Shown here in pieces: positions 12,851 to 25,511 of a stretch of 64,000 nt of DNA. The DNA is from Daucus carota subsp. sativus (taxonomy: Eukaryota > Streptophyta > Magnoliopsida > Apiales > Apiaceae). The notes below the pieces were generated by a model. It was not told where the DNA came from. It did not search any database and saw only the letters and a list, made by a program, of their open reading frames with translations. The translations under genes and the position numbers were made by a program. Location of the stretch: positions 9,188,779 through 9,252,778 of the forward strand of contig NC_030383.2 in the NCBI RefSeq assembly GCF_001625215.2, given 5' to 3'. Numbering within the stretch: position 1 is the stretch's first letter; each line of letters begins with the position of its first letter.

Positions 12851-13104
12851 ACTTATACGAAATTAAGGGATATAGTTTGAAATTTGAAAGCATAGTCGCT
12901 GAATCTGTGTAATGAAAGTCCTGTATGTTCTGAATATTATTATATCTTTTCCGCACCATAACTCAGTAAGTTTATTTTGCATTTAGCAGCAGAATCAACA
13001 ATAAAACTTATAGTAATTGTTACAGAACACTAGAATCAAAGATGCAAGATAATTGTTTATGATTTCTCATCACAATCAGACATTAAAAGAAAAACTGAAA
13101 TTAT

Positions 13105-15226
13105 TTACATATGACTACCCCTGGTTGGACGGCAAACATGGTTTCTTTTACGAGCATGATCATCACTATGGTGCTGTGTCCGACAAGCATATCCATACCA
13201 GCAATTTTCTCTTTGAGATGCCTCTGCCGGAAGTTGCTATAGTACACAGAAGCTAGCAATTAGTTGTAAACAAGAGATTATTACTAACAAAAAAAAAACC
13301 TCAAGATGAGATTCCAACCATTCAATAAAATCCTAGTTGGTTGGGAAAAAAGAAGGTGAAAGTCACCTATCTTATATTACTAGGGACTGCCAACCTAGTC
13401 CCAGACTTCAATCAACAATAAGTAGGCAACTAAAGTGAATTACGAGTTTGATTTATCACCGGTTTATGAACCGGAGAAGAAGCAATTTTATTCGGAACTT
13501 ATACCGCTAAAACCAATTACTTGATAAGTAAATCTACCTACAAAATAGCATAAGATATCTTCCCTAAAAGCTGGCTAGAAATCTAAACTAAAACACTGCA
13601 GGGAGCAGCATAATCGTTAAACTTAAACACTGCACACATAAAATTCAACATATTTTCCTCAATTTTCTGTACATTTGGGATAGACAAAAATCAGACGTCG
13701 AACAGAAACAGACACAACATAACATGACAAGGGGACCAATAAGGTCTTGACAAAGTATTTAATAGAAGAAAGGTAAAACGCTTCATCCTTTATTCAAACT
13801 CAAAGGTTTCCAAATACCCTCCAAAACCTTACGAAGTTTTTTATTTTTAGTTTTTTACTAATAAATCAGAAATATGTAACAGATTAAATAAAAAGCAGCA
13901 CACTACAAGTCTACAACAACACGGGTTCTTCCTCCTGCTAATCTAGTTTATAATTTAAAGCACTGTTGTCTGATTTGCGTACACAAGTACATGACAATCA
14001 AGTTTGGAAATCCTGCTTAGTACTTTTGACAATATTACAAAGATAAAAACAGAAGGTCACTAGGGCCTGAATTTTCAACATAATTATTTATGCCTATTCA
14101 CATTTTACATAATAAAATATTTAGTCCTGTGATAAAATTAGTAAATAGCATGTAAAAGTAGCAAGTCAGTAAACTACACTACTTCAGTAGATCATAAACA
14201 CATTTCACTTTTAACAGATATTAATGGCTTGAAGTGGGGGTACTTACATATTTTGGTATCGAAATCCGGAACCAATACAGAAGGAATGAGACTAACTTGT
14301 CATAGCAATCACTGCAACAATAAATGAGATTCAGGGCTGAAGAAAGAAGTAAAGAATAACTATAAAAGTTATACAAGCAAGTATTATTGACAAAAAAACT
14401 CGAAATAAAGTAAACATGTAAAGTCTTTCACCAAATACAGTCTGTATATCTATGAATATCATATTGAGAATATCTAGTAAGACATAAAAAACATCCGAAG
14501 GTTCATTTACTGACAGACAAGACACTAGCTGAAGTTGCTTTACTGTGTCTTTATACCATATATTAAAAATAATTCGAAGGCTACTTAGCATGCTCCTTCT
14601 GGAGTGATCAGGTTTTGTTTTATAGATTTTGACAAAGGGAGCAGTGGAGAACAATGAAGTAAATAGGGGTAACATGGCAAACACCGATGAGCACCAGAGT
14701 CAAAATTCTAGTCAAGGATGCAAAGAAAAATCCTACTTTAAAACTTTTTATTTCCAGGTGTCATAGAAACATGAATCAGGTTCGCAGTCAAAGTTACAAC
14801 TTGCAACAAACGAAACTTCAAATTCTGAAATCTTTCACTTATATAGTAAATCAGAATCTGGTACAGTGGTACATAAGAACCAGTCTGCGGTGGGCAAATG
14901 CTGTTGAGACTTAACTATAAAAGGTCTTCACATTTTTCCAATATATTTTTCAAGTAATGGGCGATATGATAATTGAATATATAATATAATGATCTTACTT
15001 GCAAACATGGGTTCCAGAGGTGATCATCTCAGCATGCTTTAAAGGCATCCTTGTGCGATCTGCAGCAATAAATGATAAGTTCATATTAGAGAGGCTGATG
15101 AAAAGTATAATGTAACATGACATCATAGTCTTTAGGAGACAGTTATGCTGCTGCATGTTGGTATTACTAAATGAACGGTCCACTGTTTAAGTGCCTGGAG
15201 TTAAATAGCTCTGGTTAACTTAAGTG

Positions 15227-15285
<59 letters not shown>

Positions 15286-18200
15286 AGAAGCATATATGAG
15301 AGTCATATAAAAGCACCTATTTCTCTGTTGTTCAACTTTGTGATCCACTCGCGAATAATAGACTGCAGTGTGCCACCTGTCTGCTGGATGCACCTTTCAG
15401 TAATCTAGGACACATGTAAAATACAAGTATTCACAATCAATGTAGTTGAGTCTGGATTCCATCAAATATGCAAGCTGGTCATTCAGAAAAAGTCAACATC
15501 TAGTACAATAAGATGAGGAAGAGACTGTTTTGGTCACTGGCAAGGACCTGCTGCAGTCTACAATACACTTTTTGTTTCATTGATCTATGTTCTTGACAAG
15601 ATATCTTAATTAAGCTATAATTGCTTTTGAGGGATATAAAACTGGGTATATAAACTACAGAAAGGACAGTGAATCAACAAGGAACTCCAAAACCAGGAAA
15701 ATGTAGTTGGGGTTCCACTGTAATCAGGTGTGACAATCCCTCCAAAACAAAGTGACACAATGGAGGTATTCTGTTGCAATATAAGACTAAAAGATAAACC
15801 TAGTTTTAAAATATAGTTTAAAAACCTAGAAACCTCATATAACAGCCACATTGCCAAAGCTTCTCTATCCTGAGTAAAACTTGTGGTAACTAATGTAGCC
15901 ACCGCCATTTGACATAGGAAAGACATGAGTAATTTACTCATGTGCAATCCATTAATTATGTGATGACAAGAAACAATCTCGTGCAACACACACAGTAACC
16001 TCAACATAGGAAAGACATGACCCATCTACTGATGTGCAATCCTCATTGTTCCTATTCTACATGTGAACGACAAAAAAAGAAAATGCAGATTTGCAATTTA
16101 AATTTTGAGAAACGTAGAGACAGAGCGTGTGATTTAACTTTTATCAAAGAGAAAAAAAAGAATGTAGCAAGACTTTTGCGAACTCGTGCTACGTCTAGGA
16201 GATTCAGTATGACGTATGTGTACCATTTAAACCACCAGCCATCAAACACTTTCGGATGATACTTTACTGGTACACTATTAAGTAAAAAATGAGCTTCTAC
16301 TAAATCTGTTTAATAAGGGGGGGGAAAAAAACTTGTCCCGTAATCCGTAGCTCAGGTATGGGTCCTTGAAACATTACTAAATCATCTATTATGAAGCCTG
16401 TAATCATCTACTGTGATTACCCGGTATGCTTAATTTCTTGTACTCTTATATATGGAAGTTTCGATCATCTTGAGATATTATTCAACAATGTTACCGATTA
16501 TTGCCTAAACACAATGATTCAAGTTACAAAGACAATCTCAATCATGTTATAAATGAATAAACCAAGAGAAATTGCATACATCTTGTTCATGTCTATTTCT
16601 GTCATGAGCTAAAGTCGGGATTCTTGTGGCAGTATGTTCAGAAATCTGCAATAGTAAAACCAGATGTTTAGGGACAACAAAATAACCACCAAGTTAGTAC
16701 ACAAAGTAAAGAATATTAAACATGAGGATTTGGTTGCATCTTATCACAAGCAAGTAAGAGGTAAGTACTTCACTGCTTAATGTATTATATTGACGGATTT
16801 TGAACAAAACCATGATTGCAGAGCTGTCCCTGTATAATCTATTTACTCTGATGTCCCTGACTAAACACAGATATATGATCACAGACGCAGAGTCATAAAA
16901 AATCCAACGTTATTGTCAATGAATGTGAATCACAAAAAGGTGTTGGCTAATAATTAAATGATTAGAAACATGACGAATGAAACAAAACTACAGGGGGGAC
17001 ATAAAGTTCAGGACTTGATTTAAGACTCATAAGGGGCGAGAACAATGTAGTTGACCAATTATCATTTCGATGTAATTGGTACAACCTATATCCCTTGTGG
17101 TTTTGTCTGTGCAAGATATAAGTTGAGGAAACTGACAATTAAATTTAAGATAAGAAGTTTCATATGCCTGGTATATATATTACCAGCATGGTCATAGCGT
17201 TACATACACTAAACTTCCCTGTTATAGAGTTATCTCATCTGATACTAATAGTAAAGAAAAACCAATAGTAACAACTAAAAGTTGAAACACAAATACATAT
17301 TAACATTAATAATTGCATATCTTCCAAAGTTCTTTGGACCGCCTGCAGACCTTTTTATATGTACAGACGTTCCAGGTGAAATTACAAAGTTTAAATTCAA
17401 TGGGTTAATATGAAGAAAAACTTTCTTTCTTTTTTTTTTTTGTATAAACACGCCATCGCTTCTGTTTCAACCGCACTTAAATAATGGTGGAGACTGGAGA
17501 GTCATTTGGATGGATGAGTGGCACATATTAAAAATTACTTTGTTTTAACGACATGGAAGTCGTAAATATAATAATAACAAAGGCATCTCACAACTCTAGA
17601 TGACCCAAATCCAGTTCCATAATGTCATTTCAATCTTTACAATTCTTAATTGTAAAATGTTCATATATTTTATTCCTAGATATCAAACCATTTGAGGGTG
17701 CTTTGGGAGTGAAGTAGAGAGGTGTTCTTTTAAGACGAGAGGCTTTCGTTCATTTCTAACAGTAGAGTTTAATATATCAGAATGTGGCAGGCAGCACAAA
17801 TTTGCTATGGAAGTCAAGTTATACAATTAGCTTCATTTCTCTGTGATCCGTTAAAATCGCCTATTTAGTATTCGAATCCTTCAGCTTCTTTTTTTCTTAC
17901 ATATGCATCTAGACAACATTTGCTCTTTAATGCTTTTAGTGGATACATGTATAGACATTTACATGTATATGTAGACCCCCACACATATGCATATGTATAT
18001 GTTTTTCACTTCAGATCTATAGAGAAGAAAGAGCGACAAAAAGAACAAAAGCAACAACTTACCGGTTTGAGTGTCTCTTGGCTGCATACTGGATGAGAAT
18101 CATTTCCATTGACTCCTACTGAATGCCAATAGGCCCCACAAAAAGCTCGGTCACATCCTGTACCTAAGAAATTGGAAATTGTGATGTTCGCTAGTTGACT

Positions 18201-21200
18201 CTGTTGAAGTTTTATGAGCAATGGAGAAGAAAGGATAACTCTTAACTCTAAGGAAAGGGAAGAGGGAGGGAGGGGGGGGGGGGGGGGGGGGGATACTTTA
18301 ATGAAGAGACAGAAAATGATGAAAGATATAATATACTAGAGGTTTTTCAAAGGTTTAAGATTTATATATTAGAAAATGCATTATTCAATAGCATGCTTCC
18401 ATGACAATTAAAACTAGATAAAAATTTGAACGACATTTCTCACACTGATTTCTTTTAAAAAGGATGATCTTAAAATGTTTGTATAAAATGGTATGTGGAA
18501 CTCAAAAACAGTAGACCCTAAAAGAGTCAAAGTTATTCCTCAGCAAAGAAGTATGCTGACTACGGTGCAAGAAAAAGGAGTAAAGGACTAACTGTCAAAT
18601 ATTTAATCAAATAATTAATCTTATGCAGCTCCATATTGCCAAAAGCACTATTGACTGACTGTATAAATTTTGCAATTTTCAAGTAAATTATCCCAATTAA
18701 TACATCACATTACTACAATAAGGAGATTCTAATTCGGTTATTTTCATATTCTTTTAGAACATATTAAGCTATTATTCTGTGCACAAGAAACATAGGCCAC
18801 CAAAACCAGCACAGATTCAAACATACATGTTACTTGACAGTATTAAGTTAATAGATTATAATAAGAATAACTGTAAACTAGGAGTAAGTTAGCGAGAATA
18901 TACAGTGTTGTGGTACACTTGAATTGGACCTACAAGGCATCATCCCACCACATGCATGACATTGCAGATGTATGGTGTTCGAGTCGCACTGGAATCCTGA
19001 GTATTGAGTGTCTGTGCAACAAGTTGGAGTCAGTAGAATTACATGCAGCGTGAATGATAAGAAACCTCGAGAGTTTAGATCATTCATTACATTAAATGCA
19101 GATAAACAACTACAGAAGCCCAGGAAATAAGTAAGAAAATATGCAAGAATTCATGAGAAGAAGTCAAAATTAAAAATGAGACGAATATTTCGCATTCATG
19201 CTGGATTACACTACGAAAATTAAAAAATTAAAAACGGACAAGGACTTTGCAATTATTAGCATACTTACCACATTGTGGGCATGGATGTTCAGCAGCATTA
19301 CTTTCTATACCAGGTGCTAAAAGATCCCGCTTACGTTTAGTCTTTCTTTCGACGTTAATAACCTGATACCAAATAGAGCATAAATTGAAATATATTCTCA
19401 AAGTCAGATAAGTATAGAAAATTAAAAATTAGAGATATAGAAAATAACAAGTTAAAGAAACTATAATCAAACAATGCCATGTTCATGCAAACAATGATGA
19501 AAGGGAGGGCAGGGTTTAATGGGATTGTTGTCCACCTTTATAGGTTCAAACTATGTTGCTCCGACTCTTCTGATTGCCACAAATGAATTTGACATGAAGA
19601 ACAATCATATATCATTATTCATGAGCAAAAAATTGCAGTCATACTAATATTCGACTAAGTAGATGCAACAGCATGACTGAAAGACGTGATCCTAATAATC
19701 AGATCTAGAATATCAAGCCCAATTTGCACCAACTCATCTTAAAGGACAGGTATTGAGAAAAAGGAAATGCATATTGTTTTTAAAATGGCTACTAGCAAAG
19801 GGAAGCTCGGAACTAAATTTACGCATCAGTCAACAATAAATATGTAACTGATATAGTGTCCATTTCTCCCTTTGTTTTACAATTCTCAAGTATTGCAAGC
19901 ATTCAACTCACAAGGGGTGACTTTATTACAGCATAGGAATCCAGAATAGCAAGTTCTTCATCAGGGCGCTTCAGTGAGGAGTCACTTTGCAGTATATCCT
20001 GCAGAAAAAGTATCACACAACAAGATGAGTTCAGTTAAATAAGATCCAACTACAGGATATATTAACTTCTTCAAGGGAGGAAACAACTGGTGATAGGGTC
20101 CAAAATGAACAGAACGGAACTTGTAAGAGAAAACTCTCTCTATATACACACACATATAGATAAAACATACATTTGTGTGTCTGCAAAATCACAGGGACAC
20201 AAACAGATGCAAGTGGTAGTATATTTATTGTATAACATGTGCGTCACTGATATATATCCAGATGATTAAAAACCACGGAAGCTACTACGGCCTATAAATA
20301 TACAGCAGCAGTATACTACCTCCTCAATATTATGGAGAAAATGATTTCTTCCAACAAATTGTACAACTGCTCGACATTGAGGACAAAGAACACTTGAATG
20401 TTTCTCCTTGGACCTTCTTAGCCATTCGGAGAAGCATCCATTGCTGGAATAAAAAACAGGGAACTTTGTAATATATATTTTTCCAGGAAGGCAGAAACAA
20501 ATTGCTATAGTTAACAAGTATTGAAGTCAGACCAGAAGTTATGAAGGCATGGAGCACCAGTTACAACGTCATGCCATATATTCAGACAAATACTGCATTT
20601 TGCATGCTCAACATCTAGCATTATCTGCAAATCATGCAATAATTAATAATATTTATCTTATTAGTCATATTAGCAGTTCAATTCTCTGTGTCAGGCAAGG
20701 TTGCACCCTGATACTTAATCTGAATACCTTCAATTTTTTGGTAGAAAATTGCTCAGTGGCCATCACTCTAAAAATGTATCTTAGATAGCCTGAAAAAATC
20801 ACAAGAAAGATGTGTAAAATAGTCGTGTTAAATATGATTGGAAGTAACAACGCTGACTCATTAAACAAATTTAAAATGATAATTACATTGTCAGAAGTTA
20901 ATTTCTTTGGTATAAATAAGAGAATGAGTGGTGCTGAACTTGATGTGCATACTTTTGATTTAGGGTCATTCACAAAGTTAAGTGTACTCACTTTGTATGA
21001 AGAACAATAAGACTAGAGATATGATGTAGACTGAATAACAAAAACCAGCTAAAAAGAAAGTGCAGTGCTCAGCTACTCCCTAACCTACAACAATGATTGG
21101 TGAAGCAAACAATGATGTTTTAGTTCTGGAATCTTTTCTGATGGCTTACTTATTAGCAGGAGAAATATATCTAGAACAGCTGATACCCAGCTAAATTTGT

Positions 21201-24141
21201 ATACATTTCTTATAAATCTTTTATATTTTGTATAACTATGAACAAATTATTAAAGATTGACAGTTCAAGCTCAATCTTACTGGAAGCTAAAATCCTGGAA
21301 GATGCTAATCTTTCAAATTAAAAAACTCGCAACGACCCTTTAAAGAAGTCACAACTACTATGACTAGGGGTCAATTTAATCTAGCTTTTCATTTCTTTCA
21401 GAATATTGTTGCGCTACTAGGAAAACTGCTTGTACTATCAATTGTTAAGCCTTTGAATCTACTGCTTACCACATATCAAATTCCATTCTTAGCCACTATA
21501 AGACCCCTAACATGACTCCCAATAGACATGCTTAGCTAAACTCGCTCTGAAGAGTCCACAAAAGACCCTTACACTAAACACCTCAAGAATCAAGATCAAA
21601 TCAGCAGAATCCATAATGGAGTAGAACATATATGAAACAAACAAACAAGGAAGGAGAACAATTAGTGTAAAGCATTTTAACAAAATCACAATAAATACAC
21701 AATTTATCTCGTTGTTTACATGTAGGCAATGAATGATATCATGACAGTTAAAAAAAATAAATCTATGCAAGAGTATACACACCATCTTCAACATGCCCAG
21801 GTACAATTTCACTTCCACATTTAATTAGGCAAGACTCTTCAGTTTCAACGACAGTCCCATCAACAAGGATGATGTTAGAACTGCATAAACAGCAGATACA
21901 ATATGCCGTGAACGTGTATATAGAAAGAATGTAACCGATGCGGGTTAAAAACAAACTCAAAGGAGCATTGATTTAAAAGGAAACCTGTAAATTGACTTAA
22001 TGTGGCCAGTATGTTGTTAAGGTTGATATCAAGTGTTCTCAGTAATGAATAAAAAACAGAAGTTCATCATATACAAATTGCAATTGACGGTGGCTACAGA
22101 AGTAATGAAGCAAAATCTACATAAAACTTACTACTGCTTGGTGATGGCGTGATGCTTGCATATAACTTTTTAATTAATCAAAATTGTTAATATGATAGTT
22201 CATATACAATTCAGTTGTACCTCTTATTTTTAATCATAGCTGAACATAGATCTGAATTTCTTGTAATTTGACACCATTCCTGCTTTTCAGAAGAAGAGCC
22301 TTTCACCACTGAGCTTAATACCATCTCATCCAACTTCAATTCAACATCAGAATATCCCAAATCCAATGGAACTGCAACAATGGAATAACTATTGAGCTAT
22401 AACTACTTACTCTAGATGCATCCTATTTTGAAACTGATGTAAAGTTTGCTCTCAAGCACATCTTAATTTCAGTTTTACAACATATGAAATTGTTTGCATT
22501 ATATGATGCTTCAACTAGCACAGGACAAATTGATGGTGAGTGAGTTAGCAAGCCAAAAATTTGGGGACAACTGGCCTAGACCAAAAAAAAAAATGATCTC
22601 ACGTATTCAAGGTATGATTTGTACAATTATTTTCTTTAATAGACCTTTATCTTTTGATTTCACACATGCGCCAACACAATTGACCATGATCTTGACAAAA
22701 AAATGAATACATAAACTATTACTTGATGAACGGAAAAACTAAAAAGCACATGGAGAACTGATCACAACAGAGAAAACCAAAACAATAGACATAATAAAAG
22801 ATTCAGTGACTGTGAAAAAATGACAAATATCAAAATAAGGATTAGGAATATGAAATGGAATGTTTAAGTCTGCAACCAAGTCAAGTGTACCAACAAGGCA
22901 TAGCATTGTAAGTGAGTCTATACTGGTTTGGAGACCTAGGCAATTTGCATAAGAAGTTGAAGATAAGAGAGTGGACACAAGTAATATCAAAATTATGCTA
23001 GTCATGACTTTCTGTTGTAAGCGCATTTTTACCAAAAAACTTGTATAAATATTTTAAAATGATATGCTCATGAAAATACTTTAACAGAAGAAAAATGTTG
23101 CAGGAGATTATTAGATGCTATAGTTTCATAACTTAAATAGAATGACTAATAAATATGAAAAGTTGGAAATAGTGACACTGTAAATTTACAAATAACTAGT
23201 CCTTCATTTAGACCCGGCTATAATTATAATGTAGTTTCATTACTAGTACTAGAACCTTATTGGGGGCACAGTCTTATATTTAACTTGAACAAGCAATTTT
23301 TGACACTACTAAGTTGCATGGTTACTAGTTACTACATTTTGAAACCTCTTTGTGTATAAACAAAATGGAATTGACTTGTAACATTTGGAATCTGAAATTT
23401 CAAACTCTAGAATATTTGTGATGGAAACTCAATCTATTGTACACTGCATAGTAAATGTAAGGTCATTCTTATTTCCTATAAAGTTTTAAGACATGTTGCG
23501 TAAATTGTAACTGCATATATTTAATGCATATCATGGCCTTCAGATACTTGGTGATAACTTCAGGAATAGCTTTATATTTAATGGCTACTGAAACTGGCAT
23601 TTGAAGTGTGAACTAACATACCAAAAACACATTGCTCATCATCTAACATCACAAAAAAAAAAACAATCAACACATCACCATATAAACATTTTTTGGTAAC
23701 GGACAATTGCAGAACGCACACTCGGCCTCTTATATTCAAGAGGAGAGTGGGTATCTACGACTACAACTCAAGGTCTCAAACTGAAAAAGACTAAACATTG
23801 AAATATAAAAAAAAAAAATCATCTTTACAAATCAAGAACTCGTAACAAACTGAGGGACATAACTCATACAAATACTAATAACTAATTAGCCATGCAAATT
23901 CGTCAAAATGGCCACTGCATAAATCCACTTCACATAATTTAGGGTAACAAGTACACAAATGCATCACATTACATTCTGCAAAACATAATCAAATACAAAA
24001 AGAACATAAAGGGGTACCAAGAAAACTGAATTTTGTTATAAAGATCGAATTTTTAAAATCAAGAAAACAAGAAATACCAAGTTTAGCCCAAATTTCATCA
24101 AGGGGCTTTGAATTAGAACTCTCTCCTCCATCTTTCATCAT
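13105..24141 (-). CDS. CHFR-like E3 ubiquitin ligase (FHA-like, RING, PBZ finger)
   Basis: Complete gene of 15 exons on the minus strand: 24141-24078, 22371-22221, 21880-21783, 20789-20728, 20624-20533, 20443-20320, 19998-19912, 19362-19269, 19011-18904, 18163-18063, 16645-16580, 15404-15317, 15059-14999, 14311-14248 and 13236-13105. They join in phase to 463 aa, close to the Arabidopsis homologue At1g47570 as recalled. Residues about 20-120 form a divergent FHA-like region. Residues 135-179 are a C3HC4 RING: CSIC, CLHNFC, then CPQC. Residues about 253-305 are a cysteine-rich region. The end has the CHFR-type PBZ finger CWYGYACRTQ with His447, His453 and Cys455; PBZ fingers bind poly(ADP-ribose). 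It probably ubiquitinates proteins in a mitotic or DNA-damage setting, as animal CHFR does; the plant role is inferred. Introns carry a GT/GA microsatellite (about 15233-15285) and a run of 21 G (18272-18292). Confidence 0.92.
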
Positions 24142-25202
24142 CTTGTATACCAAAAACCACCACACCTGAAAATTAATGAAACACAATTTATAAAAACACA
24201 CACAATGTGTGTATTTTAGAATGTGTATATATAGACCATGGTCTGGTTACTCTGGTGTATAAATTATGGTTTTTCCTTGGCAAGAGAAAGTAAACAGCTT
24301 TCAGAACAAGCCTCGGGAAATGGGTCAGGTCGGGTCGAGTTGATTCGGGTCGGATCATATTCCGTTTGAAATTGATTAAAATCAGCCTCGGGACTCCTTG
24401 ATTCATACGTTTCACTTTTATGAGAATTTTAATCAAAATACATTTATATTTTATCTTTCAAAAACAAATTATATTTTAAATTTAAAAATGACATCAACGG
24501 AATTTTTTGTATCACTCATTTTGTTCTACACTTATTACATTGTGAGTTATATTATGTTCTACACTTATTTTCTTCTTTCTTTCCTCTTTTACCCTTCATC
24601 CATCTTTTTTTCCTTTTTCTCTTGATTTATTGATTAATTTATTTATCTACACATTCTTAAGAATTTAACAAGTAAATAATAAAAATGCGAGAATAAGTAA
24701 TAATAAGAAATTCAAAATATGCAACTATCAGTAACTTATTTATATTTTTTGGTCAACGAATCTTTTAACTTGTGAAAAACGTGCTCAGTTTGATTCACAA
24801 CATCTTCCAATTTCTTTGTTGTTACCGTGTTCCTCCTTTCAAGACTGCTGATATGATTTTTCTTAGTTGTATTGTACCTTAGTCTTTTATAATTTATATT
24901 TTTAACATTTAATATTATAATATCATTGTTTTAACATTAGTAAAATATGTGGTGGCAAAGCTAATTATATTGTTTTGATACCAAATATAAATTATCTACC
25001 ATGACACACGTACACAGATGCAATCATACAACATCTACCTCTTTTCTCTCTTATTTTATGTCTCTTCTTGTTTGTTTCCTCGGATGAGCTTATCCTGGTT
25101 AGAAAGAAGAACAAAAAGAGATCAGGGTCTCTTTTCCTCTTCTAGCTAGCGGACATAACAAGAAAAATACATTTGAAATTTTTATCTATAGCGACATAAT
25201 TG
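24142..25202. other. Divergent intergenic region, CHFR-like and NOI genes
   Basis: This separates the minus-strand CHFR-like start from the plus-strand NOI start, so it should hold both promoters. Near 24325-24360 there are short GGGTCGG-type direct repeats, a common relic pattern of plant transposons and also seen around 31890-31950. No termini or target duplications can be defined. The rest is AT-rich with no visible gene. Confidence 0.55.
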
Positions 25203-25511
25203 ATGACGAATAAAAAAGCAGTTGCATTACCAAAATTTGGAGAATGGGATTTGAAAAATCCAGGGACATCTGAGTTTTCAGTCATATTTGAGAAGGCGAG
25301 GAATGCTAAACGAGATGGACACCCTCATAAGTTTAATCCAAACTCTCCATTTTTTAAGAAAGAAGCTGAGCCACAATGGACCCCTGCTTACATAAACAAA
25401 AACAATGCATCGCAATCTCAAAAGCGTCCAAAGGGTCGTAGTCGTCGAGGGAGGCCTGGGGTTCGAAGATGGTTTTGTTGCTCTGCGCCTACACGGTATG
25501 CTGAATCTTAG
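25203..25511 (+). CDS. RIN4/NOI-domain family small protein
   Basis: A single uninterrupted frame of 102 aa. The first real ATG is at 25203. The N-terminus reads ALPKFGEWDLKNPGTSEFSV and continues IFEKARNAKRDG, the NOI signature shared by RIN4 and small NOI proteins, at residues about 7-38. The rest is basic, including RPKGRSRRGRPGVRRW. The pair of cysteines at WFCCSA near the C-terminus matches the palmitoylation site that tethers RIN4-family proteins to the plasma membrane. RIN4 regulates immune signalling and is cleaved by pathogen proteases at NOI sites; whether this short member does the same is unknown. Many NOI genes have an early intron, so an upstream non-coding or very short first exon is possible. 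Confidence 0.8.
   Translation: MTNKKAVALPKFGEWDLKNPGTSEFSVIFEKARNAKRDGHPHKFNPNSPFFKKEAEPQWTPAYINKNNASQSQKRPKGRSRRGRPGVRRWFCCSAPTRYAES

Noticed and set aside
23690..23790. Possible SINE-like segment in CHFR-like intron 1
   Set aside because: A palindromic patch (CCTCTTATATTCAAGAGGAG) caught the eye, but no Pol III boxes, tail or target duplication could be defined.
24290..24370. GGGTCGG-rich stretch as a regulatory array
   Set aside because: The same motif style occurs in the CDPK intron, so a dispersed repeat relic is the simpler reading.
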